From assembly GCA_027943335.1 (NCBI GenBank), contig BSBK01002075.1, forward strand, positions 5,326,446-5,390,445: 64,000 bases of DNA. Reading direction: 5' to 3'. The notes under the pieces were generated by a model. The model saw nothing but the letters and a program-made list of their open reading frames with translations, made no database searches and was not told the DNA's origin. Source of the DNA: Chamaecyparis obtusa (taxonomy: Eukaryota > Streptophyta > Pinopsida > Cupressales > Cupressaceae). Both the position numbers and the translations under genes were made by a program. Positions 42,701-55,207 of the stretch are shown here, in pieces (within the stretch, counting starts at the first letter, position 1; each line of letters opens with the position of its first letter).

Positions 42701-44640
42701 ATTAAGATATCCTAATATTTTGAATTTCTATGTGATGCAGAGGTAAGGGTGGTGGTTGAGGTTTTACAAGTAGAGTTTAGAAATTTCAAAGGTTTAGGTA
42801 CTATCCCCAAGCCCTCAAGTTCTCCAAATGATCACAATCACACCAAGACTAACCCAAATGGTAAATGATGATGGGAATGGTATCTTTAGACTATATTAAG
42901 GTGTATTCAAGAGGTTTTGTGGTTCCAAGTAAGACCCAACACTTCTAAACCTTCAAACTACCGCTAGGCCTATTAGCCCTATCTTATAGCCCTGCAATAG
43001 CCTTCACAAAGCTTTACCTTCAACTTTTCCCAAAACACCAGGTAAAAAAAATATATATTTGAGTACCCTTGATGGATTAACTTAACATGCCAAAAGGAAA
43101 AGGTAGGTTTCTTTGGAAGGTATATGACTGTTTACACTATTTCTCATATTTTTAAGGCCTAAAACTCATGCATTTACAAAGGAAGTAATAACTAGTCAAA
43201 CTCCTAGGCTCCAAGTCTTTGAACGGTGTCATGAATAGGTTCAAATCAAAGGAATGTGAATTCAATTTTAATCCAAGAGGTTTCTAGATACAAAAGCCCC
43301 AATTTGTGCCCTCAAAACCCTTAAATCAAGGGCTTCCTCAATGTCATGTTTCCCAAGGTTTCTTGCAAAAAGTAATGGTTGATTCACCTTGTAATTAACA
43401 TTTCTATACACTTTCAATCATAAAATATTTCCCTTGTTTGGCCAGAACTCTTTATCCTTCAACCTATCCTCCAAATTCACTTAGTTTCTTAGTATTCCCT
43501 ATGGTGATCACCACAACAGTCAATCAAACTTGCATTTAAAAAGTTAGAGGATTATAATACATGTTAATTGGATGCCATTCTATGAGAACTAGTAATCTAC
43601 ATTCATAGAATGACATTCATAATGAAAGAAGCTCAAGAAAATAGTCCTAATTCAGATTTTCAATGACTGTACAGTCCAAGAATGGAATAACAGTGACTAG
43701 AATAGAATTCTCACAGCATGAATGACTTAAAAGTCATGAAATATAAGGATCAAAATATTTTAGAAAAAATTCCAACCATTAACAACTTTGAATCATACCA
43801 AAAATCATTTCAAATTTGCAAGAAAATCATACTTTTATTCAATTTGTTGTAGCAGTCCATACAATTCTAAGTGTCTCATTCCAATCTGCCATATAATGGC
43901 TTGATCCTCTAATTTATAACTTCCTCTAAGTCTTTTCAACCAACTTTGGTGGTTGGAAAATTATATTAAGACTAATTAAACATAAAAACCCCTTTTCCCT
44001 CCTTTTACAAGTGACCATTGTTATTCAAAAATTTGAATTAACAACATTGCAAATGAATCATTTCTTAAGATTTTTGAATCCTAAGACCTTGGGATATGAT
44101 CTAAATAAACTTATTAAACCTTATTAAAACCAAATCTAAACTATTATAAGCTTACAACTCAAAAACTCATCCTAGACTCCTAAATTGGTCCTAAGGCTTA
44201 TTAGCCCTTTAAGGGCTTATTGCCAATTTATTACAGGTATTAACCTTATAGGTCATTATAGGCTCCAAAATGCTCCAATTGATGTCATTAGATATCTTCA
44301 TGTTCACTAATGTCTTTTTTATCTCCATAGGTTTTGTGAACTCCGTATGTGCTCTAGGTGCTCCTGCACCACTGTGTGCTTTGAGCCAATGAAATTTTTA
44401 TCATCAGGATGAAGTAATAATGCATTAAATTTCTTACCTCTATCCCTATTCAGTTTTAATTTTATAGTGAATTCATGATTTATAATTCAGTTGTAGCAGC
44501 TCAATGTGTTTGAACTCAAGAATACCCCTTACTTGGTTTCCTACAAAGCTTTTGGCGAAATCTGTTAGAAAATGAGAAGCTATGAGAAGGTGACATGAAG
44601 CTAATGAAAGGAGGCATCTCCAATTTTTTTTGTAGATATA
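42701..44640. other. AT-rich spacer upstream of CACTA transposase
   Basis: I see no ORF, terminal repeat or RNA gene. It probably contains the 5' flank or an intron of the transposase gene, or an old unrelated insertion. Confidence 0.4.
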
Positions 44641-44689
44641 CACATTAAGGATCCTGTTAGATAATACAAGGGAATTCGATCAAAATAGG

Positions 44690-47600
44690 GAGACAAATCG
44701 CTAGATTTTTGTCTAACTTTCAAAGAGAAGCTGATGACAAATGTTATTGTCCATGTAAGAGTTGTAATGGCTTAAAGACAAGAAGAATCAAAATCAAAAC
44801 AACAAAGAGACATTGTAGGGAGAATGGTCACATGGAAGGGGGGTTTGATTATAATCCAGTGGTAAGTTGTTTGTTATATTGTTTTCATAATTAATATACA
44901 TATGAACCATGGAAGGAGGTTTGATTATCATCATTTTTATATAGGTCAATCTCCCCAGTGTGAATATAGAGGAACATGGAGGTGTGAGTATTGAAGTTGA
45001 AGATCATGATCCCATGGAAGATGACAATCATGCACTAGAAAACACATTTGAAGATGATGGTATGAATGCATTGATCATTGACACATTTGGTTCTAGTGCT
45101 GCTAGTGCTACTGCTACTACTGATGATGATGACTATGATGAGGAAGACATTGATGACATCCATGATATACCTCTACTTGAGAAGGAAGACATGGCCCTTT
45201 ATGAAGGCTCCCAATCTACTCTTCTCTCTGCTATATTTTTGTTGGTGAATTTGAAGGTTATGAATGGTTTATCCAACATAGCAATGCCACGTATGCTAAG
45301 CTTTGTCATATATGTCATTATAGTCTATAAAAGTTGAAACATGTACCATTAAGATTGTTTATAGTAATGACTTATATTATTTGTTGTAGATTGATAGGTG
45401 ACTTTCTGTTACCACCATCAAATGTTCTCCCTTTGCTTGTATCGAGAATTATGTGCCACTATGAAACATATTGGAATGGAGTATCAAACAATAGATGCTT
45501 GTCCTGAAGATCATATTATTTATTATAAAGAACATGAAAAATGCAATAGAATGCCCTGAATGCCATACAAGCATATATCGAGATGATCAAGTGACAAAAA
45601 AGGTGCCTCACAAGGTTCTTCGTCACATCCCCATTATTCCACAATTGAAATGATTATTCAGGTGCAATAGCTTGGCACAATTTATTGATTACCATGCACA
45701 TGGTAGGAGTCAAGATGACATTATTTGAATTCTTGCAGATCATTCTTTATGGACATAGAGGAAAAGTGGGCACACTTTAAAGAGGAACCTCAAAATCTTA
45801 GGCTTTCTCTGGTAGGAGATGGTGTCAATCCGCATGGAGAGATGAGATCAATTTTCTCAGTGTGGCCTATTTTTGTTATAAATAATAACCTTCCTCCATG
45901 GATGTCAATAAAGAGGGAGCACATTATGTTGACAATGATTGTTCTAGGTATCTTATTATTTTATAGTTATCTACATGTAATTATAAGTCTTGGAGTGAAA
46001 TGGCCGCAATAATTATCTGATGTTGTTGTTAATTCAACTAGGTAAGTTCCAAGTGAAAGATATGAATGTATATATTGGTCCTCTTATCGACGAGTTGTTG
46101 GTGTTATGGAATGGTTTCACTATGTATGACATCTCCTGACCAATTGGACAAAGAGAATTTCAATTCCATGCAATGCTTGTGTGGACAATTCATGATGCTC
46201 CAGGGTTGACACATTTTTGTGGTATGTTATGGTGAATTCTAGTTGTACGGGATAATTCAAATTCTAAAAATATACATATTTAATCCAATTTTATCGTTAT
46301 CTTGTAGGTCTTCAAACAAAGGGAAAATTTTCATGTCCAATGTGTGGTCCAAAGATGAAATCTTGTCATTCCAAAAGTTTAAGAAAATAGATGTTTGATG
46401 AGTATAGGTAGTTCCTCCTAGAAATCATAAGTATCGAAATGTAGAAAGTAATCTTTTTAATGGGAAAAAAGAGACTACATCAAATCCCCAAAGAATGACA
46501 CCTCACCTATGGTAGTTGGAATATAATAGAATTCAAGGTAATATTGTTCCACGTAATGGTCGATGTTTGAAAATTATATATTTTGATTATGTTTTTTTGG
46601 CTAATTATGTAGTTGATGATCTTGAAGGTCGTGAAGGCATCACCAACCAGCTTCCAAAGGGATGAAAATATTATCCTAGAGGATTTAGTAGGCTTCCCTA
46701 CTATGAGCATCTACAAATTGTGCATTTGTTTGATACTATACATATTGGAAAGAATGTAATAGAGATGCTGTGGAAAATATTGGACGGAAGGCATGACAAA
46801 GAAAAACATGGCAAAATTTGTAGTGACATTCATGATTCCAATCATGCAATGAAAAATATCATTGAATCAAATAGCAATGGAGATTGGATTAATGCAAGTG
46901 TTCTTCCTTAGTTATTAATGGAGCAACAAAGTAATGTCATAAAAGAAGTGATCCGAAAAATTTGATTTCCTATAGGATTTACTACGAATATAAGCAATCT
47001 CATATCAAAGAAAAATGATTTTGGGTCAGGGATGAAAACACATGATTGGCATACCTTCATCAAAGTAAGTCATAGTCTTTTGTATTTACAATATATTTGT
47101 GTAATTGCATTCAATTTTCATTGTATGAAATGATCAGTTGACAATTGTTGTAGTATTTTCTACCCCTATCTCTCCCAGAGAACTTTGACAATAATATCAA
47201 ACAAGTGATATATGATCTTGGAAAATACATGAGGTAAGAAGTGATATTTGTTCAATATATCAAAAAAGTAATATATTTTAAAGTCTCATATTTATATATT
47301 TATGTCTTGAATCCCTTGTAGGTGGTTGTCATCTAAAGAAATCCATAAAGAAGATATAAAATATTCAAAGAAAAGAATTTGTTGATTAATGTGTGAAATG
47401 CAAAAGTGTTTACCTCTAGCTTTTTTCAATGCACAAGAACACTACCTCATACACCAAGTTGAGGAGATTGAATTGTGTGGACTTGTACATGCTAGGTCAA
47501 TGTGGATGGTTGAGAGACACTTGAAATTTTTGAAGGGTTTGGTATGACAAAGAGCACATCTTGAGGGTTCTATGGTTGAGGGATATATGGTATACCAGAT

Positions 47601-48867
47601 GATGGTGTGCGTTACTCAATATCTTCCTAATCTTGCAGCAAAGACCCATATAGATTGCATTTGGGATCTCAACTCAATTAAAAAATTTGAAGGGGAGTAC
47701 TTGGTGGGAAATGGTAGATTTAGGAAACTGAAAGGTAATAAATTATGAGATGTTATTGTAGTAAATTAATTCTTAATCTTCAAAATAAATCTATTGTAAG
47801 TTATCTATTTACTTGTGTACAACTGCTAAAGAGTGGGATGCAATACATTTGTTTATTGCAAACAATCAATATTGGATGATGACATGGATTGAACGATGTC
47901 AACATGATGGTCATAAATTAACATGGGAATCTGTGTCTTTATTGGTTATACAAGCTCATCGCAATGGAGATCCCAATGTTACACAAAAGGAAATAGATTT
48001 AGCATATGGTTTAAGAGATCACCAGGTACTTATAAATTTGTTAATTAATCAATCGTATGTTTATCAACTCGTGATGCAATAATTTATACATGTTTGACAT
48101 TATTGTAGGTGAAACACCACAAGGCTATGTTTTGCAATGGTTATAAATTTCACATCAAAAAGTTGGATGACACGAAGAGAACTTGTGATTCTAGGATAAG
48201 TGCAGTGTTCCAAGTGACTAATATCTCATCTAGAAATGACTTACATCCTCGAGAGTCACAAAATCAATACTATTATATTTTGGTTGACATACTTGACTAC
48301 GACTTCAATTCCTTCAAATTAGTTATCTTCATTGTGAAATGGTATAGACTACGACTCAATAAAAATGATCCTGATAGAACTATTATTGAACATGACAATG
48401 GATTTCCAATGATTAATACAAGGTTGTTTGATCTAGTTGGAGAAGAGCCCTATGTTTTTCCAAGCCAATGTGAGCAGGTATTTTACTCAGAGGTTCCACA
48501 TAAACTAGGTTGGTCATTTTTTGTTAGACATGATCCAAGAGGAAGACCGATAAAGTATAATGCAATGGAAGAAGATACCGAGGAAGATGAAGAAGTGGAA
48601 GATGATGTAGAACTAGATCATGATCGAGAGCTAGTCAAAGAAGAATATGAAGAATAAGATGATGATGATGCTGCTACTGATGACGATGATCCTGCTACTG
48701 ATGCTGCTATTGATGAGGATGATGTTGCTACTAATGCTACTATTGATGATAATGAGGATGACAATGATGATGAAGTTGATGGTGATGATGATGATGATGA
48801 TGATAATAGTGGTGGTGATAATGTCATCAATGATGATGATCTTGATGATGAGATGGATGAAGAATAA
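44690..48867 (+). pseudogene. CACTA (En/Spm) transposase, multi-exon, degenerate
   Basis: Segments in order match a CACTA transposase: the transposase-associated domain (RFLSNFQREADDKCYCPCKSCN, ~44690); an acidic linker (45100-45170); the Transposase_21/TNP2 core (DGVNPHGEMRSIFSVWPIFVINNNLPPWMSIKR, then VYIGPLIDELLVLWNG, TIHDAPGLTHFCG and FSCPMCG); DUF4218 (HYLIHQVEEIELCG and MWMVERHLKFLKG, ~47440); and DUF4216 (YVFPSQCEQVFYSEVPHKLGW, ~48450). GT-AG introns are visible at about 44862-44945, 45949-46040, 46218-46309, 47070-47153, 47232-47321 and 48026-48107. The C-terminus is a GAT-repeat acidic tail running in frame past TAA 48655 to TAA 48865. Several in-frame stops (for example 45728) show decay. 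Confidence 0.85.
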
Positions 48868-51540
48868 TATCAATGACATGAATGAAATGTACAATTATGC
48901 CAAATGTTTGGCATGTTCTAAAAATTGTTTTATATGTACTACTCTTATTCACCTTGTTTTATATGTCCTACTTATATATCTTAGATCTTTTGTTAAGATA
49001 AATTTCATTCTAAAAGAGTGTATTTAATCTTTTTATGCTGAAACCTCACTAGTTAAGACTGTTCTCATTTGTAGTGGGCATGAAAAAATCAAATCACTTG
49101 AAAGACACTAGTATTTAGACATGCACAAATTAGTGACATGATTAAGAAAATTACCTTTCTTTACAATTGCATGGTTGTCTTTGGTTTGTCATTTTGTTTT
49201 GAGTGTCTAGTGATTTAAACCAAAGAATTCAACTTAGCCAAAAAATGTGCAAGTCTACATTAGTATGTTTCTTTTTATTGTAATTCTAATTAGTATGAAT
49301 GAGCAAAATAATGACAATGCAATATTTGTGATAATGCAATATTTGTCAAAATAGCGTTGATGACTTCGGTCAATGTGCCTATGTTTCAATGTGGTGTTGG
49401 CCCATGCATGTTGAAGATGTCATGCACAAAAAGTAATCCTGGGTGTCAATTTTGGGTTTTCCCAAATAGGAAAAAGATCTGGATACATAATTATATTTTA
49501 TGTTTAAAAATAATGTGACAACTAATCATTTTATGAAGAACTGATGTACATTTGGTATTGTCAGGGAAATATTGTATGTCAATACTTTCAGTGGGTCGAT
49601 CAAACCACATTTACATCTACCCCATCTACATCTATACCTGATGTAGGAAATGAGTGCAACTTGTGCAAGGCTCGAGAGGCAGCTAGTGCCGCCAAGATTG
49701 CTTCAATGGCGAAAGCAAAAATCATATTTTTGTGATGCCTTCTTTGTGTAGTTTGTGCACTACTTTGTTGGGACCATATGTGTAAATGTGGTTAACAGAG
49801 GGCTATTGTAGATACTAAATTTGTTTTTAGAATTTCTAGTAGATACACATAAAGAACATGCACATAAACATGAAAAATGAGAAACATATTTGTAGATATC
49901 ACAACAACTGACAAACATAAATGTAGGCATCATAATCACAATTTTTTGGAGACACAACATAATTAAAAGGTATACCCAGACGATGCAACACAACTATATA
50001 TCACTCCTCTGGTTCCAAGTTTACACTGTGGTAAACAAAATCCATAGATAAAAAATAAATTTAGAGAGCGGAGGAGAGCGAGAATGACCAAAGTAATACA
50101 GGTCCCTATATTATTTTGGTCATTATCACTCTCCTCCTGTGCTCTCTAAATTTATTCTTTATCTTTCAATTTTGTTTACGTAGTGTAGACATGGAACTGG
50201 AGGAGTAGTTGTGTTGCATCATGTGGGTATACCACTCAATTATGTTGTGTTTCCAAAAAATTGTGACCATGATGCCTACATTTATGTTTCTCAACTGTTG
50301 TGTCCCAGGACCTCTTATGACCCTTTATGACCCTTTATGATCCCTAAGAATACATCTTAGAGATCTTAAAATGTCGTAAAGGGTCATAAAGGGTTCTTAG
50401 GAGGGGTCAGATGAGCTTCCACCTTTACGTGGTTGGCCCTATTAAGTAAAGAATATTAAACTATTCTTGAAACAAAGAGAAGCTCAATAATTTAAGAACT
50501 CAATCTACATACGACAAATATATATCGATCCATCTCAATGGCTACCAAATCAATAGATCTCTGTCAAGAACTTAGTTGCAAAGAAACACCATAGACTGTG
50601 CCCCGAACCCGCACATCAAATCCAGACCAAAGAAGTCAAGAAGTCACTCGAATCAGATCTGAATGCAATCAGGTCCACATATCCCATGAACACATCAGGA
50701 AGAATGCATCTTTGATCACCGCAATAGCTTCTTTTGTTGGAGTAGTCGCTGTCACAAGTCTTGATTCAATAGGATCCATTCCAAATCCAAGTCTCTAGAC
50801 TCGACTCAATAATCCACGAGCTGCTATCGAATCTACTGCAAAGTTATCTTTGAAAGATCCATAACCAAATCATGAGCAGGAACCAGATTTGGAAGAACAA
50901 CGTTCTGACTCAATACCAACGTGATCAACAAATATATTTAAAAAAAAAAAAAACTCATTGTCATCGTAACTACGATGACTTTAAAACAATGACAGTTTTC
51001 CATTGCAAACATTCGACATCCATTCATCGCATTAACAACATCATTGTCAGAAGACAACCGTAAATGATGGATATTTGTCATAAATGTCCAACACATGTTT
51101 GTCGCATGTACAACATAGTCATCATTACAAACCACAAATGATGGATATGCATTTTAAACTTTTGACAGATATCCATTGAATTAAAAGCATTTCCATCGGT
51201 GAACATGTTACAAACAACGGCTACCCATTGGAAGATTCTGACAGGTCACCGTCATTTGTTATTTATTGCGATGGGTAGGTGTCTCAATTGCAATGGCCAC
51301 AAATAGGTCTGACGGTAGTCTCGCTATGTTGGCACCCTCTTTTAGCCATGACCAAGGTTTTCATAATTACGACGCCTAATAGAATCATCAGTTTTTCCAA
51401 CTACAAAACTATGACATCAGGTGGTGTCACTTAATCGATAGTTTACTAGCTAAATTCGAACATTCAGCCATCAGAAAAAGGTCTCAAATGTACTACTATA
51501 CTTATTCAATTCCAATTCAAAATAAAATAAACAAATGAGT
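48868..51540. other. Non-coding with foldback sequences
   Basis: Contains the inverted repeat at 49910-50300 and a smaller dyad at 50310-50410. At 50940-51300 there is a sequence with repeated AAATGATGGATAT/ATCCAT words. A 13-A run lies at 50940-50952. Short ORFs here lack recognisable features. It may be the 3' side of the CACTA element, but no TAGTG terminus matching 36527 was found. Confidence 0.5.
49910..50300. repeat. Foldback element, ~185-bp imperfect arms
   Basis: The sequence from ACATAAATGTAGGCATCATAA (49915) leftmost to ~50100 is repeated in reverse complement to 50295. The centre is near 50107, between CCAAAGTAATA and TATTATTTTGG. The arms share blocks such as GAGAGCGGAGGAGAG/CTCTCCTCCTGTGCTCTC and GGTATACC. 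It would fold into a long hairpin, as in foldback MITEs or microRNA-like loci. Confidence 0.8.
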
Positions 51541-51544
51541 AGAT

Positions 51545-52750
51545 GAATGATAGATGCATTGTTAAAGCTCCATTTTCAATCTATTCACTATGGAACCTGG
51601 TCCTCTTCCTCAAGGGTATCCAGTTTATTTTATGAGATTTTTTCTTCCTGTTTCATTTTCTCCAAGGCTAGTGTCATGATATCTCATACTTTCAACAATG
51701 GGTGTGGCCTTTATATACTTCCCTTTAGGAATGTCTGTAGGTTTTTCTTCTTCTTGAACAAAATGCCATGAAAGAACATTATGCTCCATATGTTCATCTG
51801 AAAGAGATCCCCAATGTTCAAATGTAATATGTTTACACTTTATAGTTTCTTTATTTTCCTTAGGGAAGATTTGTGAAGGTTTTCCATAAGACCTAGGAGA
51901 GAGGGGGAGTTGACCAATGCACAGGACATTTTCAAACTTGTATTATCCCGGGCCTTGATCGGTGAACCTAACTTTCTTTTTAGGTTCAATATTCTTTTCT
52001 TGGGTAACCTTTTCTTTTCCCTTGGCTTGCTTAGACAACTGTTATTCAGAAGAAGTGTGCTAGATGGGAATCTCTTGTGAAATTGGATGAACATATTCAT
52101 TCAATGGGCAATAGTTTCATTTATTTCCTTCCAACCTCTTACAATATTGAAAGGGTTCATGATCTCTGGGAATGGTTATTTCAGCTTTGTGATATGGGAA
52201 TTTCAAACATTGGTGAAAGATGGATGGGACACCTGAGATAGCGTGTATCCATGGCCTACCCAAAATTATATTGTACGGTAGATCCAAGTCAAGAACTTGA
52301 CAAATAGTTTCAATAAGGGTTGGGCCCACTTTTAAGGGGAGTGGAATGAGACCTTTACTCACCCTTTCTCTGTCATCATATGCTTTTATTTTTATTCTTT
52401 TATTTACATTAATGAGATCCTCAAAAAGATTGATATTGCAGATCATGCTTAAAGTACAAAGATTCATACCAGATCCATTATCTATAAGGAATCAATTTAA
52501 TTCAGGTGTTATGGATGGTGACTTGGATATGCAGGGGTTTATTATGATGTGGGTCAGGACCTCAAAAATCTTTGTCAGTGAAAACTAGATGTTGTTGGGC
52601 CACTAAATTTCCAATCATTTCTTGGAATTGAGAGGCATTGATATTTTTTGGGATGCGAGACTCGGTTAGGGAATTCTCAAGGACCTCTTTGTGAATGGGG
52701 GATGTATGCAAAATCTCTAGTATAGATATATGTGCAGGGGTCTTCTTCAA
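51545..52750 (-). pseudogene. TAT3 protease region and start of linker
   Basis: Segments are ILEILHTSPIHKEVLE (52562-52750, counterpart of TAT2 LDLLHTSPPHQEIL) and LDLDLPYNIILGRPWIHAI (52117-52467, counterpart of FNVLLGQPWIH). Basic sequence follows to ~51840 and decayed reading to ~51550. The DxGS active-site segment falls in a poorly readable gap at 52470-52560. Confidence 0.7.
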
Positions 52751-52780
52751 TCAGGAAAGTGAATCATAATGTGATGTAGG

Positions 52781-53574
52781 TCATGTCGAGGTAGATGGTT
52801 CTACAGGTGGATCTACAATGGGTGGATTGGTAGCAACTTGTATAGTTATGCGAGGGTGGTGGGTAGTAACATTGCAATCCACATTTTTTAAATTCAAGTT
52901 ATTTACATGAGTTTCAGACTGTTCAATATGGCCACACCATGAGTCAAATCCATAGACATCATTTTCAGCTAATTTTCCACAAGTGCATTCATCTCCTGAG
53001 ATTTTGTTCATTGAATAATCGTAAGAAAATCCCTTGGACATGAATGTGTTATTTTGATTATGTTTTGGAAAAGGTTTAGAATACATTTTTAGCTGGGCAT
53101 TAGAAGTAGAGGGATTTTGTCCTTCTACTTCAATTTTACCATCATCGATCAAATCTTGCACAAAATGATGAAAATTCAAGAATTTTTTAATCGCATGCCC
53201 TTTTATGCGATGATAATCACAATATTCATTATCCTTATACCAGTTGGGTCTAGGTTGATTTTTGTTGAAAGGTCCAGTGTTAGGGTAAACCATCATCCCT
53301 TGATCAACTAGACATTGGAAAATCACATCAAGAGAATTTGCTAGCTGTGTAAATTGTCATCATTGTTGTTGTCGATTGTTGTTGTTGTTGTTGTTGCCAT
53401 TATATCATGATAATAGAGAGCCACATAACCAAATCCTTGATTTTGACTCTGGTTATTTGAATTATTCTGATTGATTTAATTATTCGGATTGGTTTGATTA
53501 TTTTTGTGATTTTTTTGATCATTGTTAATATGATTGCCTTGGTTACTATTGTGTGTGTGAATTTTGTACCTAGC
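52781..53574 (-). pseudogene. TAT3 gag C-terminal part with CHHC-type finger
   Basis: NWYKDNEYCDYHRIKGHAIKKF matches the TAT2 finger region, but the last Cys is replaced by Phe (KKF for LKC), so metal binding is probably lost. Upstream there is an Asn/Gln-rich linker encoded by CAACAA/AATAAT repeats (53340-53560). Confidence 0.75.
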
Positions 53575-55207
53575 TGTAGCCACAACACTTCAATAAAACA
53601 TTAGAGGTTAGCAAAAACCAAAATTTGCAAGTAATGGAAACTATGCTAACCAAGTGATTTATTGCCTTCTAGTAGGTGTGAGTATGATGTTCTCAGATTG
53701 GAATCGAGATCAGTGACAATGCAACACCTAAATGAAGGATTTGAATGCAAAGAATGAAAGACTATATGAATGCAGATTGTTCTAGATTTTTGTATTTTCT
53801 ATGCAATCATTATGAGAAACTGTATGAATCTAAGCTAAATGAATGAGATTGATATTGAATGCAGATTTAATCTAAGAAATGCTATGAATGCATATAAAAA
53901 TCTATGATATGAAACTATGAATGCTCAAAACAATAAATGAAAATCTCACAATAGCCTTGATTCGCAAAAGATTGATTCTTCAATCACGAATTCGCCAGAG
54001 TGAGGATGCAATTTCGAGGTGTTGATTGTGAAGAGCTAAGCCTTGATTTTATAGAAATCCAAGGCTTGAGGATGCATTGAGAAAAGCCATAAATCACTCT
54101 TGATAAACTTAGGTTGATTTTTGAGTTAACAAGAAATTAAGAATATTTCATTCATAAAATCATGCAAAAGCAGTTTTTATCTCAAAATAGAGCTTTAGTT
54201 CTCTTTTTCAACTCATCATCAGATGTTGAGTTTTAGAAAGTTTACAAATTGAAATTAGCAATTGTTTTAAAGTTGAATGCTTTTGTGATTATGCATGATT
54301 TAATATGAATTAATTTAATAAATAAAGTGATTTATTTTCCACTTAACTGATTTTGAATTAAAACAATTGATTTATGGGTTAATCAATTATTAAATCAAAC
54401 TTTATTCTAATTAAATCATTAAATTTGACAACTTTGATTTTAAATCAATTAAATAAATATCTAATTGATTGTTTGTAGGAATTTTGATTTATTGTCAAAA
54501 TAAAAACAATATTAATTAAGAATAAATGCAATTAAATCTAATTAAATAATTAAGTGGCAGAATTAAATTAATTAATTAAATATTCATCATATTCAAATAA
54601 TCAACTTTAGGATAAATAATAACATTTATCGCCAAATAATATTTAATTAAAGATCATATATTATATCCATCCTTCATATTTGTACATCGGATATTGCCTT
54701 TTTGTCCAGCTATATCCAGCCAGTTTTTGGCTTCTATTTTTGGGTTGGGGATAAAATAACTATTGTAAACAATTGTATATAGGTCCCTACACAATTTGTA
54801 AAAAATAGACTTATATGGCCATTTGTGTAGGGCCTCATTTTGTAATCGGTCATGCTTGACCGCCTGGGTTTTGGGTCTTTGTCATGATCACATCTGAATG
54901 AATTGGCTCTTTTTTGTAAAGGAATGGGTAACGAACGGATTTTTCTTTACTGGTTCTTTCTCCAGGAGCCCTTTTGAACTAGATTATTAATATAAATAAA
55001 ATATTTTTCCAAAAAAAATATATTTAATTAAAGATAATTAGATAAATTAGGAATCTTTAGGAAATATTCCCTGATGCAGAATTAAGATAAAGTCAATTAG
55101 GATTTCGATGTGAAGATGTGCCTTAGGTTAGGAATTTTGTATCAATTTCATTTGATGTGTCAATATAGGAGGTTAATGAACCTATAGCTCATTTTTGGGG
55201 TATTACA
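53575..55207. mobile_element. ~1.6-kb insertion in TAT3 gag, possible solo LTR
   Basis: It separates two parts of one gag. It starts TGTAGCCACAAC and ends GGGTATTACA on the plus strand (TGTA...TACA). It has no ORF and is very AT-rich, with a late segment at 54700-55010 that could be U3/R/U5. I find no clear 5-bp target duplication, so the boundaries and the solo-LTR call are tentative. Confidence 0.45.

Noticed and set aside
48618..49027. Met/Ile/Ser-rich ORFs on both strands
   Set aside because: They are out-of-frame readings of the GAT repeat; the transposase frame gives the Asp-rich tail.
50598..50798. 66-codon plus ORF (MPRTRTSNPDQR..) as a small gene
   Set aside because: No domain, no neighbours of the same type and no splice or promoter evidence; it lies in transposon-like spacer.
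36527..51540. A complete CACTA element with both termini
   Set aside because: The left CACTACAA end is plausible, but I could not find a matching inverted terminus or 3-bp duplication on the right, so only a candidate left end is reported.
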